64,000 bases of DNA from Dyella sp. BiH032 (GCF_031954525.1 NZ_CP134867.1:3286001-3350000); one strand, 5' to 3'; shown: positions 50,789-60,861, counted from the first letter of the stretch. Translations and numbers: made by a program. The notes: generated by a model from the letters alone, not told the origin.

Positions 50789-51274
50789 TCACACCGGCAA
50801 CGCCGTCGTCCTCTTCACCGTTCGTAACGCCAACGTCGATTGCACCCTTACCACCCCAGGCAACTGCGTCAGGATGTCCGTATGGATCCGCTCGAAATCC
50901 GCGGAATCCGCATACACCACGCGCACCATGTAGTCCGCAGCGCCCGCCAGCAGGCAGCACTCCGTCACCTCCGGGTGGCGCTGGATCGCTGCCTCGAACG
51001 CGTCGAGCGCCGCGCGGCCCTGCTGGTCCAGCGTCACCAGCACGAAGGCTGTGCCGGCCAGGCCCGCGGCCTTTTCGTCCAGCAGCATCACGTAGCGTGA
51101 GATCAGGCCGCGCTCCTCCAGCAGCTTCACCCGGCGCAGGCAGGCCGAGGGGGAAAGGTTGATCCGGGTGGCCAGCTCCAGGTTGGTCAGGCGGCCGTCT
51201 TCCTGGAGGAGTTTCAGGATGGCGCGGTCGCGGTCGTCGAGGCCCGGATCGCGACTTGGATCGTGGCTTGGCAT
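50789..51274 (-). CDS. Lrp/AsnC-family regulator, probably of alanine dehydrogenase
   Basis: 161 residues. N-terminal helix-turn-helix: 'LDDRDRAILKLLQEDGRLTN' then 'LATRINLSPSACLRRVKLLE'. C-terminal RAM ligand-binding domain: 'TAFVLVTLDQQGRAALDAFE', 'VTECCLLAGAADYMVRVVYA', 'LPGVVRVQSTLALRTVK'. It is divergent from ald with a 166-base gap containing two palindromes. Lrp-type activators of ald (AldR, BkdR-like) respond to alanine in other bacteria, which fits. The last codons are G/T-rich next to the repeat. Confidence 0.92.
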   Translation of the reverse strand: MPSHDPSRDPGLDDRDRAILKLLQEDGRLTNLELATRINLSPSACLRRVKLLEERGLISRYVMLLDEKAAGLAGTAFVLVTLDQQGRAALDAFEAAIQRHPEVTECCLLAGAADYMVRVVYADSADFERIHTDILTQLPGVVRVQSTLALRTVKRTTALPV

Positions 51275-51299
51275 AACTTTCCAGTAATCAGCCGATCAA

Positions 51300-51357
51300 T
51301 CGAACAAAGTTCGACATTTTAGCGACAAACCTGCCCAAATGAGCGAGAAATTGCTCA
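51300..51357. promoter_or_regulatory. Two palindromes in the lrp-ald gap
   Basis: TCGAAC-AAA-GTTCGA at 51300-51314 and TGAGC-N8-GCTCA (51340-51357, centre GAGAAATT) fall between the divergent genes. Their axes are about 42 bases apart, four helical turns, as expected for an Lrp octamer wrapping DNA. They are likely binding sites for the adjacent regulator. Confidence 0.55.
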
Positions 51358-51440
51358 GTCCACCGATCATACTGCTGCGTCCCCGGCGCCCGCGTCGGGA
51401 CCAGCCGAAAACCTCACTTCTGATAGAGAGATTCCCAGCC

Positions 51441-52559
51441 ATGCGCATCGGTGTACCGAAAGAGATCAAGAACCACGAATACCGCGTCGGCCTCGTTCCG
51501 TCGTCGGTGCAGGAACTGGTACACCACGGGCATGAAGTGCTGATCGAGGCGGGCGCCGGCCTCGGCGCCGGGCTGGCGGATGCCGACTACGTCGCCGCGG
51601 GCGCGAAGATCGTCGAAGGTCCGGATGCGATCTTTGCCCAGGCCGACATGATCGTGAAGGTGAAGGAGCCGCTGGCCGTCGAGCGCAAGAAGCTGCGCAA
51701 GGGCCAGATCCTCTTCACCTACCTGCACCTGGCGCCCGATGCGGAGCAGACACAGGACCTGATCGCTTCCGGCGCGGTCTGCATCGCCTACGAGACGGTG
51801 ACCTCGCCGAACGGCTCGCTGCCGCTGCTGACCCCGATGTCCGAGGTCGCCGGCCGCCTCGCCCCGCAAGTGGGCGCGCATTCGCTGGAGAAGGCCCAGG
51901 GCGGCCGCGGCGTGCTGCTCGGCGGCGTGCCGGGCGTGCCGGCAGCGGAAGTGGTGATCCTGGGCGGCGGCGTGTCCGGCACCCACGCGGCGACGATCGC
52001 CGTGGGCATGGGCGCCAAGGTCACCGTGGTCGACCGCTCGGCCGAAGCGCTCAAGCGCCTGGCCACGCAGTTCGGCACCTCCATTTCCACCGTGTTCTCC
52101 ACCCGCTCGGCGATCGAGGAACTGGTGCGCCGCGCCGATCTGCTGATCGGCACCGTGCTGGTGCCGGGCGCCGCCGCGCCGAAGCTGGTGACGCACGACA
52201 TGGTGCGCACCATGAAGCCGGGCTCGGTGATCGTCGACGTGGCGATCGACCAGGGCGGCTGCGTGGAGACCTCGCATGCCACCACCCACTCCGACCCGAC
52301 CTACGTGGTGGACGGCGTGGTGCACTACTGCGTGGCCAACATGCCGGGCGCCGTGGCGCGCACTTCCACCTTCGCGCTGAACAACGTCACCCTGCCCTTC
52401 GCCCTGGCGCTGGCCAACAAGGGCTGGCAGAAGGCGCTGGCCGAAGACGTGCACCTGCGCAACGGCCTGAACGTGATCGACGGCAAGGTGGTCTGCGAGC
52501 CGGTCGCGCAGGCCCACGGCCTGCCGTACGTGAAGGCGGAAACCGTGCTGGGCCTGTAA
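51441..52559 (+). CDS. ald: Alanine dehydrogenase
   Basis: Reversible NAD-dependent deamination of L-alanine to pyruvate and ammonia, in the cytosol. The 372-residue length is standard. '[20 protein letters not shown]' carries the pyruvate-binding Arg, and '[20 protein letters not shown]' includes the substrate Lys. '[10 protein letters not shown]' has the catalytic His, '[20 protein letters not shown]' is the NAD-binding glycine motif, and '[20 protein letters not shown]' carries the catalytic Asp region. Genes upstream and downstream point to a single-gene unit with its own terminator. Confidence 0.97.
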   Translation: MRIGVPKEIKNHEYRVGLVPSSVQELVHHGHEVLIEAGAGLGAGLADADYVAAGAKIVEGPDAIFAQADMIVKVKEPLAVERKKLRKGQILFTYLHLAPDAEQTQDLIASGAVCIAYETVTSPNGSLPLLTPMSEVAGRLAPQVGAHSLEKAQGGRGVLLGGVPGVPAAEVVILGGGVSGTHAATIAVGMGAKVTVVDRSAEALKRLATQFGTSISTVFSTRSAIEELVRRADLLIGTVLVPGAAAPKLVTHDMVRTMKPGSVIVDVAIDQGGCVETSHATTHSDPTYVVDGVVHYCVANMPGAVARTSTFALNNVTLPFALALANKGWQKALAEDVHLRNGLNVIDGKVVCEPVAQAHGLPYVKAETVLGL

Positions 52560-52598
52560 GGACGGCGGGAGCGCACCATGCTCCCGAACGGATCGAAA

Positions 52599-52627
52599 GA
52601 CGGCGCCGCGAGGCGCCGTCTTTTTTT
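52599..52627 (+). terminator. Rho-independent terminator of ald
   Basis: GACGGCGCC-GCGA-GGCGCCGTC followed by seven T, 40 bases after the ald stop codon. Confidence 0.95.
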
Positions 52628-52848
52628 GCGCCTCACGCACGCCAACGCTCGCCTGGATGAACCGCTGCCATGCGCATGGCGCCGCCGGGGCGACAAACGC
52701 GGCCTTTCGACGCACGGCATCGCTGCTCGCGAACGCAAGCGCGGCGACAGCATGAAATCGCCCTGAATCTTCGCCGCCGCGGCGTCAGCGCCGATTCCAC
52801 CGCGCCGTTCTAAACCCACGCAACGTCGCCGTTGACGAGGAGTCCCTC

Positions 52849-54165
52849 ATGTCCTTTGCACCGACCCGCGTTTCGTTCCGCCAGCAGGCGCGTGTTTCGT
52901 TGTCGCGCGGATTGCTGGGATGGGCGCTGCTCGCCGGCGTCGCCCTCGCGCTGCCCCAGCCTGCCACAGCGGGCGTGTTCGTCTCGGTCAACATCGCCCC
53001 GCCGCCCCTGCCCGTCTACGTACAGCCGCCGATCCCCGCGCCGGGCTATCTCTGGGTGCCGGGATACTGGGCCTACGACGACGACGGCGGCTATTACTGG
53101 GTGCCCGGCACCTGGGTGCTGCCGCCGTTCTCCGGCGCGCTGTGGACACCCGCATGGTGGGGCTGGGACGACGGCGTATACGTCTTCCACTCCGGCTACT
53201 GGGGCCCGCACGTGGGCTTTTATGGCGGCATCAACTACGGCTTCGGCTATACCGGCGTGGGCTATGCGGGCGGCTACTGGGACCGCGACCGGTTCTATTA
53301 CAACCGCAGCGTCAACCACATCACCACCAACATCACCAACGTCTACAACAAGACGGTGATCAACAACGTCACCGTCAACCGCATCAGCTACAACGGCGGC
53401 CCCGGCGGCACCGCGGCGCGCGCCACGCCACAGGAACTGCAGGCCGAGCGGATGCAGCGCAGCGGCCCGATTGCTGCGCAACGGCAGCAGATGACGCAGG
53501 CCGCGCAGAACCACGACCTGCGCGCGCAGTTCAATCACGGCGCGCCAGCCATTGCGGCGACACCGCGTCCGGGCGCATTCGCCGAGCGCGGCATCACGGC
53601 CGCGCACGGTGCGCCCATCGCTCCGCGTGGCCCGGCGGCGGCGCCCAATATCGCATCGCCGCGCGCGCCGGAAGGTGCGGTGCCTTCGGCCTCGTTCGCT
53701 CCGCACGGCGGGCGCGGAGCGCCGATACCGCAACCGCGAACGGTGGATGCCGGCGCGCGCCCCATGAACGACGCCGCGCCGCGCGCAGGCGCTCTGCCCT
53801 CCGCATCGTTCGGGCCGCACGGTAACCATGGTGCGATGGCGCAGCCGCGCACACTCGAAACGGCACCGCCACGGCCGGAGAACGTCCAGCGCGGTGGCGG
53901 CGCCACACACATGAATGAACCTGCGCCGCGCATCAGTGAACACGCGCCACACATGAGCGAGCCGGCTCCGCGCATGTCGTACCCGCAGGGCAATGGCGCC
54001 GAACGCGCCGCGCCGCGCGCGATACCGGAGCGCAGCTATGCGCCGGCGCCGGCCTATCATCCGGCCATGCCAGCCAATCGTCCGACGCCGGCGCCGCATG
54101 CCGCGCCCGCGCAGCACGCGCCGGGGCAGCGCGGGCATGGCGAAGAGCCGCATGAGGGGCGTTGA
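52849..54165 (+). CDS. Secreted YXWGXW-repeat protein with disordered tail
   Basis: 438 residues. A signal segment ('GLLGWALLAGVALALPQPAT') precedes aromatic repeats of the YXWGXW family ('GYLWVPGYWAYDDDGGYYWV', 'GTWVLPPF', 'PAWWGWDDGVYVFHSGYWG'). Then comes an Asn/Thr-rich stretch ('VNHITTNITNVYNKTVINNV') and about 230 residues of low-complexity Ala/Pro/His/Arg sequence with degenerate repeats ('PSASFAPHGG' and 'PSASFGPHGN'; 'EHAPHMSEPAPRMS'). Such proteins are predicted cell-surface or periplasmic; their role is unknown. The tail may have grown by repeat expansion. The final codons turn G-rich. Confidence 0.88.
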   Translation: MSFAPTRVSFRQQARVSLSRGLLGWALLAGVALALPQPATAGVFVSVNIAPPPLPVYVQPPIPAPGYLWVPGYWAYDDDGGYYWVPGTWVLPPFSGALWTPAWWGWDDGVYVFHSGYWGPHVGFYGGINYGFGYTGVGYAGGYWDRDRFYYNRSVNHITTNITNVYNKTVINNVTVNRISYNGGPGGTAARATPQELQAERMQRSGPIAAQRQQMTQAAQNHDLRAQFNHGAPAIAATPRPGAFAERGITAAHGAPIAPRGPAAAPNIASPRAPEGAVPSASFAPHGGRGAPIPQPRTVDAGARPMNDAAPRAGALPSASFGPHGNHGAMAQPRTLETAPPRPENVQRGGGATHMNEPAPRISEHAPHMSEPAPRMSYPQGNGAERAAPRAIPERSYAPAPAYHPAMPANRPTPAPHAAPAQHAPGQRGHGEEPHEGR

Positions 54166-54232
54166 GGATTTTGGAGGAGTGGGAAGGGCTCGCGATAAGA
54201 GCTGTTGCGCTCCGTAGGGCCCCTCACCCCGG

Positions 54233-54255
54233 CCCTCTCCCCGGAGGGGAGAGGG
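54233..54255. terminator. GC hairpin between YXWGXW and GH92 genes
   Basis: CCCTCTCCCC-GGA-GGGGAGAGGG, then CGTTCTCTTT on the plus strand. It could end the YXWGXW transcript, and its reverse form could end the glycan operon that stops at 54286. The same hairpin is part of module B at about 15060 and 50150, so it belongs to the dispersed repeat family. Confidence 0.6.
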
Positions 54256-54285
54256 CGTTCTCTTTCCAGGCTCTCTAGCGAGCCA

Positions 54286-56724
54286 TCAGGCCTTCATCGG
54301 CGCGCCGAACGACGGCGGACGATCGGCCGGCGCAGCGCCAAACTGCTTGTTCGGCGTCTTGCCCATCTGGAACACCAGCGTGCCGCCGGCGGCGAGATCG
54401 GCGTGAGTGATCCAGCTCTTGCTCCAGGGCTGGCCATTCCAGGTGACGGACTGGATGTAGGGGCTGTCGGGGCCGTTGTCCTTCGCTTCCACCACCAGTC
54501 GCTTGCCGGCGACGTCGATTTCCGCGCGGTCGAGCACCGGGCTGCCGAACACGTAGTACGTGCTCACCGGATCGACCGGATACAGGCCCATCGCGCCGAG
54601 CACATACCACGCGCTCATCTGGCCGCAATCCTCATTGCCGGCGAGGCCGTCAGGATCGGCGCGGTACATCTCCGTCAGCAGCATGCGTACGCGCGACTGC
54701 GTCTTGTAGTGCGCGCCGGTGTAGGCATACAGGTAAGGCATGTGATGCCCCGGCTCGTTGCCGTGCGCGTACTGGCCGACCAGGCCGGCGATGTCCGGCG
54801 GCGCGTCCGCCGGCAGTTCGGAGCTGGTGGTGAACAGTTCGTCCAGCTTGTGCTCGAACGCCGGCTGCCCGCCGAACAGTTCCATGTAGCCGTACAGGTC
54901 GTGCTGGTTGAGAAAGGTAGCCTGCCAGGCGTTGGACTCGGTGAAGTCGCGCCACTTCTTGCTGTGGCCGATGCTGCGCGGATCGAACGGCTCGAGCCAC
55001 TGGCCGTTCTCGCCGCGCGGGCGCATGAACGCCACGCTCTTGTCGAACACGTTGCGATAGTTGCGCGAGCGCTGGCGCAACGCCTCGGCGTCGGCCTTCG
55101 CGCCGGCCGCGTCGGCCAGGTGCGACAGCGCCCAGTCGTCGTAGGCGTATTCCAGCGTCTTGCTGACGGCTTCCCACTCCTTGTCGGCGGGGATGTAGCC
55201 GAGCTTGCGGTAGTACGTGAGGCCGCGATAGTCGTCCTCCATCGCGCGCTTGCGGAACAGCGGCCAGGCCTGCTTCGCGTCGACGCCGGGGAAGCCTTTC
55301 GCCACCGCTTCGGCGACGACCACCGCGGAGTGGTAGCCGATCATGCAGCCGGTCTCCACGCCCTGCAGCGGCCATACCGGCGGGCCGTCCGGGCTTTCCG
55401 CGGCCATGCGCAGCAGGCCGTTGACCAGGTCGGGCACGCGCTCGGCCTGGTACAGCGTGTACAGCGGATGCGCCGCGCGATAGGTGTCCCACAGCGAATA
55501 GGTGCTGTAGTTGTGCGCGCCTTCCGGCAGCTGATGCACCTTCAGATCCATGCCGCGGTAGCGGCCGTCCACGTCGCTGAACAGCGTGGGCGCGAGCATG
55601 GTGTGGTACAGCGCGGAATAGAAGATGCGCTTGGTGTCCTCCGCGGCGGCATCGACACGGATGCGGCCCAGCTCCTTCTCCCACGCGGCGGCGGCGGCAT
55701 CGCGCGCGCCGTCGAAGTCCCAGCCAGGCACTTCGGCGTCGAGGTTGCGCAGCGCGCCTTCCACGTCCACGCCGGAGATGCCCACCTTCACCAGCAGCGG
55801 TGCCTTCGATGGGTTCTTGTAGTGCAGCGTGGCCTTGAGGTTGGTGCCCGCCGCCTCTTTCGCGCCGGCCAGCGGCGCGTCGGCGCTGTACAGCACGGCG
55901 CGATCGAACGGGTGCGAAACCTTCAGCGCGAAGTGGATGTAGCGGCCATTCGCCCACTGGTGCACGCGGCGGCTGCCCACCAGAGTGTCCTTGCCGACGA
56001 GGCGTAGCGAGGCGTCGCTGACCTTGGTCGGCGTCGCCGGGTCGTCGTGGAAGCCGTGCGCGAAGTCCACCAGCAAGTGGCCTTCGTCCTTGCCATGGAA
56101 GGTGTAGCGATGCAGGCCGGCGCGCAGCGTGGCGGTCAGCTCGGCGAGCACGTCGTAATCCTTCAGACGCACGCTGTAGTAACCGGGCCGCGCGTGCTCG
56201 TCGGCCGTGTCGTAGCGCGAACGATAGCCGCGCGTAGCTGGTTGGCCCTGCTGCGAGGGCGACGGCGTGTTGGTGGGCGGCACGCCGTCGTAGCGCGAAC
56301 GGTAATTGGTGCCGCGATACTCGCGATCGCCCGGCTGCAGACGCACGGGGCCGGTGCACGGCATCACCAGCACGTCGAGCATGTCGCTGGCGCCGGTGCC
56401 GCTCAGGTGGGTATGCGAGAAGCCCATGATCGAGCCGTCGCCCTGGTGGTAGCCGGACGAGGCATCCCACTGCGCGTCGTAGGTGTCCGGGCTGAGCTGC
56501 ACCATGCCGAACGGCAGCGACGGACCGGGATAGGTGTGGCCGTGGCCGCCGGTGCCGATGAAGACGTCGACATAGCGCGAGACGCCGGTCACCGCGCCCG
56601 CGCCGTCAACGGCGACCTTCGCGCCCGCCGCGCGCGCGTCGGCGATGCTGCCGAACGGATCGAGCCGGTTGCCGAGCAGGGCCGCGGCCACTGCGCCTTG
56701 CAGGAATCGCCTGCGTGTCACCAT
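54286..56724 (-). CDS. GH92 alpha-mannosidase, Tat-exported
   Basis: 812 residues. The N-terminal 'MVTRRRFLQGAVAAALLG' is a twin-arginine signal. Family GH92 marks: 'YVDVFIGTGGHGHTYPGPSL', 'FGMVQLSPDT', 'MGFSHTHLSGTGASDM', 'YSLWDTYRAAHPLYTL', 'GNEPGHHMPYLYAYTG' (metal and catalytic region), and 'GNEDCGQMSAWYVLGAMGLY'. These are calcium-dependent exo-mannosidases, most often alpha-1,2, acting on high-mannose N-glycans. It is the last gene of the operon, 46 bases after the GH125 gene, with GGAG before its start. Confidence 0.95.
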   Translation of the reverse strand: MVTRRRFLQGAVAAALLGNRLDPFGSIADARAAGAKVAVDGAGAVTGVSRYVDVFIGTGGHGHTYPGPSLPFGMVQLSPDTYDAQWDASSGYHQGDGSIMGFSHTHLSGTGASDMLDVLVMPCTGPVRLQPGDREYRGTNYRSRYDGVPPTNTPSPSQQGQPATRGYRSRYDTADEHARPGYYSVRLKDYDVLAELTATLRAGLHRYTFHGKDEGHLLVDFAHGFHDDPATPTKVSDASLRLVGKDTLVGSRRVHQWANGRYIHFALKVSHPFDRAVLYSADAPLAGAKEAAGTNLKATLHYKNPSKAPLLVKVGISGVDVEGALRNLDAEVPGWDFDGARDAAAAAWEKELGRIRVDAAAEDTKRIFYSALYHTMLAPTLFSDVDGRYRGMDLKVHQLPEGAHNYSTYSLWDTYRAAHPLYTLYQAERVPDLVNGLLRMAAESPDGPPVWPLQGVETGCMIGYHSAVVVAEAVAKGFPGVDAKQAWPLFRKRAMEDDYRGLTYYRKLGYIPADKEWEAVSKTLEYAYDDWALSHLADAAGAKADAEALRQRSRNYRNVFDKSVAFMRPRGENGQWLEPFDPRSIGHSKKWRDFTESNAWQATFLNQHDLYGYMELFGGQPAFEHKLDELFTTSSELPADAPPDIAGLVGQYAHGNEPGHHMPYLYAYTGAHYKTQSRVRMLLTEMYRADPDGLAGNEDCGQMSAWYVLGAMGLYPVDPVSTYYVFGSPVLDRAEIDVAGKRLVVEAKDNGPDSPYIQSVTWNGQPWSKSWITHADLAAGGTLVFQMGKTPNKQFGAAPADRPPSFGAPMKA

Positions 56725-56770
56725 GAGGGAAACTCCAGAGGGGGATGGAGGGGGAACGACACGGTTCGCC

Positions 56771-58213
56771 TCAGCCGCGCAACAGCGCGGGTCGCTTGTC
56801 CGCCAGCTCGACGATCAGCTCGCCGAACAGCGTATTCGCCCAGGCAAACCAGGGACGGGTGAAATGCGCGGGGTCGTCCTGGTCGAACGCCTCGTGCATG
56901 AAGCCGGTGCCGGCATGCGTGGTCTTCAGCCAGTGCAGGCACTGGCGGATTTCCGCGTCGTCGCGGCTGGTGAACGCGCGCATCATGATCGACATCGGCC
57001 AGATCATGCGCAGCCCTTCGTGCGGGCCGCCGACGCCTTCGGCCGCCTTGCCCTTGAAGAAGTACGGATTGCGCGTACTCCAGGCAAGTTCACGCGTGCG
57101 GCGGAAACGCGCATCGTCGAGCGGGCAGCAGCCGAGATAGGCCAGGCTCAGCAGGCCCGGCGCGTTGGCGTCATCCATGAAGAGCTGGTTGCCGTAGCCA
57201 TCCACTTCATAAGCCCAGAACTCGGCGCCCTGCTCATCGCGCATCACGCCGTACTTCTCGGCAGCGTGCTGCACTTCGTCCGCCAGGGCCTTGCATTCGT
57301 CGGCGAACGCGGTGTCGCCGAACAGCGCCTGCGTCATCGGCCCCAGCTCGCGCAACGCATAGACCGCGAAGAGGTTGGCGGGGATGAACAGCGGATACAG
57401 GCAGGCATCGTCGGAAGGACGGAACATCGAATGGATCAGCCCCACCGGCTTGGCCGGGCTGCCGTAGCCGCCGAGGAACAGGCTTTCGGTGGGAATGGGC
57501 GAGCGCCGCTGGAAGTGGTACGGGCCGTGGCCGTCCTTGCGCTGCTGCTCGCGGAAGGTCTTCACCACCAGCCGCATGGCGGCGCGCCAGTCGTCGTCGA
57601 ACGGCTCGCGGTCGCCGGTGGCTTTCCAGTACGCCGCGGCGAGCCGGATCGGATAGCACAGCGAATCGATCTCCCACTTGCGCTCGGCCACGCCGGGGCG
57701 CATGTCGGTGATGTCCTGCTGGGCCCAGTCCAGGTTGGTCTTGGCCGTGGGGTCGGGCAGGAAGGCGTTCGCATAGGGATCGATCGCGATGCACACCGCC
57801 TGGCGGCGGATCAGGCCACGGAACAGCCGGCGCAGATCGGCGTCTTCCTTCGCCAGCGACACGTAGGGCCAGACCTGGGCAGAGGAATCGCGCAGCCACA
57901 TCGCGTCGATGTCGCCGGTCACCACGAAGGTGTCCGGCTTGCCGCGCAGCGTGCCCAACTCCACTGTGGTGTCGAGCGTGTTGGGAAAGCAATTCTCGAA
58001 GATCCAGGCCAGCTCCGGATCGGCGATCTTCGCCTTGGTCCGCGCGATCAGCTGCTCCACCGACTTGCTGACGAACTTGCGTTTGCCCGGCACTGGGCGC
58101 TTGCTGGCGAAGGACGACGCAGACTTGGCGAGACTCAGGCCCGGCGCACCAAGGGTGGCGGCGCCGAGCGCGAAGGACATCATCTTGAGGGCATCGCGGC
58201 GGGACGTGTTCAC
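56771..58213 (-). CDS. GH125 exo-alpha-1,6-mannosidase, Tat-exported
   Basis: 480 residues from a GTG that overlaps the GH2 stop (GTGA), with AAGGGAGAG upstream. This start also supplies a twin-arginine motif ('NTSRRDALKMMSFALGAATL'). Family marks: 'GDIDAMWLRDSSAQVWPYV', 'RKWEIDSLCYPIRLAAAYWK', 'FRPSDDACLYPLFIPANLFA', 'FMDDANAPGLLSLAYLG' and 'GPHEGLRMIWPMSIMMRAFT'. GH125 enzymes are metal-independent inverting exo-alpha-1,6-mannosidases and often work beside GH92 on N-glycan cores. Confidence 0.95.
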   Translation of the reverse strand: MNTSRRDALKMMSFALGAATLGAPGLSLAKSASSFASKRPVPGKRKFVSKSVEQLIARTKAKIADPELAWIFENCFPNTLDTTVELGTLRGKPDTFVVTGDIDAMWLRDSSAQVWPYVSLAKEDADLRRLFRGLIRRQAVCIAIDPYANAFLPDPTAKTNLDWAQQDITDMRPGVAERKWEIDSLCYPIRLAAAYWKATGDREPFDDDWRAAMRLVVKTFREQQRKDGHGPYHFQRRSPIPTESLFLGGYGSPAKPVGLIHSMFRPSDDACLYPLFIPANLFAVYALRELGPMTQALFGDTAFADECKALADEVQHAAEKYGVMRDEQGAEFWAYEVDGYGNQLFMDDANAPGLLSLAYLGCCPLDDARFRRTRELAWSTRNPYFFKGKAAEGVGGPHEGLRMIWPMSIMMRAFTSRDDAEIRQCLHWLKTTHAGTGFMHEAFDQDDPAHFTRPWFAWANTLFGELIVELADKRPALLRG

Positions 58214-60861
58214 GGCTTGGTCTCTCCCTTGGTGGCCCCGGCCAGCGAACGCACGCGCAGCGCACCGCGCAGGGCGTCGATGCCGGCCTGGCTGTCGACA
58301 CGCAGCTCGCGCGTCTCGCCCGGCAGCAGATCGAAGGCATTGTCTTCCAGCGTGGCATCGAGCGCACCGAAGTTCACCCATACCTCGCGCGCCAGGCGCT
58401 TGGCGCTGACCACCAGCACGCCGCCCTGCCCGTTGTCGCGCAGCTCGGCCTTCAGGTCCGGATCGGGCAGCTTCAGGTCGATCGGCGGCTTCACGAACAG
58501 CAGATGGCGCGACAGGAGATCGCCCTTGTCGTCGAGCAGGTCGTACACCACGAAGCTGTCGGCGGGATCGGCCTTGCGCAGCAGTTCGGCGTCGGTGGGG
58601 CTGGCCACCTTGGCGCTGGCCAGCGGTTCGACCTTGAGCGGCTGCTTGCGCTCGCGCAGCACCTTGCCTTCCATCGTCATCACGCGGCTGCGCAAGGTGG
58701 CCTGGAACGGCGCGGTGCGGTCGGATACCACGAACACATCGCTCTTCCCGTCATTGTGGATCGCCACCACGCGCACTGGCGCGTAGAAGCGCCGCGCGTG
58801 GAACTGCAGCGCCTTCCAGCGGCCGAAGTAGTCCACGCTGGACCAGGACGCGCCCGGCCACACATCGTTCAACTGCCAGTACAGCGAGCCCATCGCCTGC
58901 GGACGCACGCTGCGCAGGTGCTCGGCGGCCAGCTCGATGCCCTCGGCCTGCATCACCTGGCTGAGGTAGACGAACGACTCGAAGTCCTTCGGCTCGCCGT
59001 AGTACTTGCGGATGTACAGCAGCAGGCGGTCGTTGCCGTCGCCGTTGGCGAACTTCTGGTGCGCGCGCATCACCGGCGAGTTCGGCTCCATGTCGCGGTC
59101 CTCGGCGAAGGCGCGCACGGTGGCCATCACCGGGAAGGACTGCAGGCCGTATTCGGACTGGAAGCGCGGCGTTTCGCTCAGGTACTGCTCGATCGGCTTG
59201 GAGCCGGACCAGACGCTCCAGGAATGGTAGTCGCCGTCGGTCAGCTGGTTGGCCGGGCCTTCGTAGTCGGTGCTGGGCGAGCTGGCCCAGTACGGCACTT
59301 CCGGCGTGTTTTCCTTCACCACGTTGCGCAGGGTGTCGTCGAACAGCGCCTTCATGCCGTTCTCGATGCGCGCGACTTCGTCGGGAGCCAGCGATTGCCG
59401 CAGCGCCTTGCGGTCAGGCCACGCTTCCCATCCAGTCTGCACTTCGTTGTTGCCGCACCACAGCACGATGCTGGGATGGTCGCGCAGACGGCGCACCTGT
59501 TCCACTGCTTCGACCCGGGTGTTTTCACGGAAGGCTTCGTCGTAGGGCGGGATGGCGCCGCCGAACATGAAGTCCTGCCAGATCATCAGGCCGAGCTTGT
59601 CCGCTTCCTCGTAGAAAGCCTCGCTCTGGTAATGGCCGCCGCCCCACATGCGCAGCATGTTCATGTTGGCGTCGCGTGCCGAGCGCAGGATCTGCGCCAT
59701 GCGCTCATTCGTGACGCGCGTGGGGAAGCTGTCGAACGGGATCAGGTTGGCGCCCTTGGCGAACACCGGCACGCCGTTGACCACGAAGGCGAAGCCGCGG
59801 CCCCACTGGTCCTTGTCTCGGCGCAGCTCCACGCTGCGCAGGCCGGTGGCGCGGCTGGCGGTGGCCAGCGTTTCGCCGTCGCGGCTGAGCGTGGCTTCGA
59901 AGCGGTACATGTCCTGCGCGCCATAGCCCACGGGCCACCAGCGGCGCGGATGCTCGATGCGGATGGGCAGGCTGAGCGCATTCTCGCCCTTGCGCAGCTC
60001 GACCTCCTGGCTGGTCTCCTGGCGGCTGCCGTCCGGCGCCGTCCAGCTCACGGACCACTTCGCCGTGCCGGCCTGATCGGCCTGCACAGCGGCCTCGGCG
60101 CGCAGCTCTGCGGCGTCGGCATCGACGTGCGGCTGCGCGACATGGAAATCGCTCATGCGCACGTCGTCCCAGCTTTCCAGCCGCACCGGCTGCCAGATGC
60201 CGAGGGTGACGTAGCGCGGACCCCAGTCCCAGCCGTACTGGTAGTTGGCCTTGCGGATGTAGTTGGCGGTCTGCTTGCCCTTGGGCTCGTCGCCGAAGGC
60301 GGAATCGAACTCGCCCGGCAACGCATACGGCTGCTTGAGCAGCCACGGCTGCAGGCGCGCGATGGGCGAATGCAGGTGCACTTCCAGCTTGTTCTCGCCG
60401 GCGCGCAGCGCGCCCTTCACCGGCACGCGCCAGCGCCGGAACATGTTGTCGGCGGCGAGCAGCTTGCGGCCGTTGAGGGTGACGTCGGCGAACGTGTCCA
60501 GGCCGTCGAAGACCAGTTCCACGTGGCCGCGCTTGAGCGTGGCCGGGTCGACCTTGAAGTTCAGGCGATAGTCCCAGTCGGCCAGCCCGATCCACTGCAG
60601 GCGGCCTTCGTTGTCGCGATAGAACGGGTCACCGACAACGCCTGCCGCGAGCAGGTCGGTCTGCACGCTGCCCGGCACGGCGGCGGTGCGCCATTCGGCG
60701 GCCTCCGGATGCGTCTTGGCTTCGGCGGACTTCGGTGCGATGTGGAATTGCCAGCCCTGTTCCAGGGGTTGCGTACTCAGCTGCGCGGCGGCGGCAGGGC
60801 CGGCGAGCGACAGTGACAGGGCCCATGCGGACCATGAAGGGAACGTGGCGCGTCTCTGCAT
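58210..60861 (-). CDS. GH2 beta-mannosidase, secreted
   Basis: 883 residues from ATG 60861, giving the signal peptide 'FPSWSAWALSLSLAGPAAAA'. GH2 domains in order: sugar-binding jelly roll ('QWIGLADWDYRLNFKVD', 'LVFDGLDTFADVTLNG'), immunoglobulin-like, TIM barrel ('MLRMWGGGHYQSEAFYEEAD'), then two C-terminal domains. The acid/base glutamate is in 'LWCGNNEVQTGW' and the nucleophile in 'RFQSEYGLQSFP'. 'NYQYGWDWGPRYVTLGIWQP' is characteristic of beta-mannosidases. It would cleave the single beta-linked mannose of the N-glycan core or mannan ends. Confidence 0.94.
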   Translation of the reverse strand: MQRRATFPSWSAWALSLSLAGPAAAAQLSTQPLEQGWQFHIAPKSAEAKTHPEAAEWRTAAVPGSVQTDLLAAGVVGDPFYRDNEGRLQWIGLADWDYRLNFKVDPATLKRGHVELVFDGLDTFADVTLNGRKLLAADNMFRRWRVPVKGALRAGENKLEVHLHSPIARLQPWLLKQPYALPGEFDSAFGDEPKGKQTANYIRKANYQYGWDWGPRYVTLGIWQPVRLESWDDVRMSDFHVAQPHVDADAAELRAEAAVQADQAGTAKWSVSWTAPDGSRQETSQEVELRKGENALSLPIRIEHPRRWWPVGYGAQDMYRFEATLSRDGETLATASRATGLRSVELRRDKDQWGRGFAFVVNGVPVFAKGANLIPFDSFPTRVTNERMAQILRSARDANMNMLRMWGGGHYQSEAFYEEADKLGLMIWQDFMFGGAIPPYDEAFRENTRVEAVEQVRRLRDHPSIVLWCGNNEVQTGWEAWPDRKALRQSLAPDEVARIENGMKALFDDTLRNVVKENTPEVPYWASSPSTDYEGPANQLTDGDYHSWSVWSGSKPIEQYLSETPRFQSEYGLQSFPVMATVRAFAEDRDMEPNSPVMRAHQKFANGDGNDRLLLYIRKYYGEPKDFESFVYLSQVMQAEGIELAAEHLRSVRPQAMGSLYWQLNDVWPGASWSSVDYFGRWKALQFHARRFYAPVRVVAIHNDGKSDVFVVSDRTAPFQATLRSRVMTMEGKVLRERKQPLKVEPLASAKVASPTDAELLRKADPADSFVVYDLLDDKGDLLSRHLLFVKPPIDLKLPDPDLKAELRDNGQGGVLVVSAKRLAREVWVNFGALDATLEDNAFDLLPGETRELRVDSQAGIDALRGALRVRSLAGATKGETKP

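Noticed and set aside
54205..56007. 600-codon plus-strand open frame opposite GH92
   Set aside because: It begins inside a repeat hairpin and runs antisense to a well supported glycosidase.
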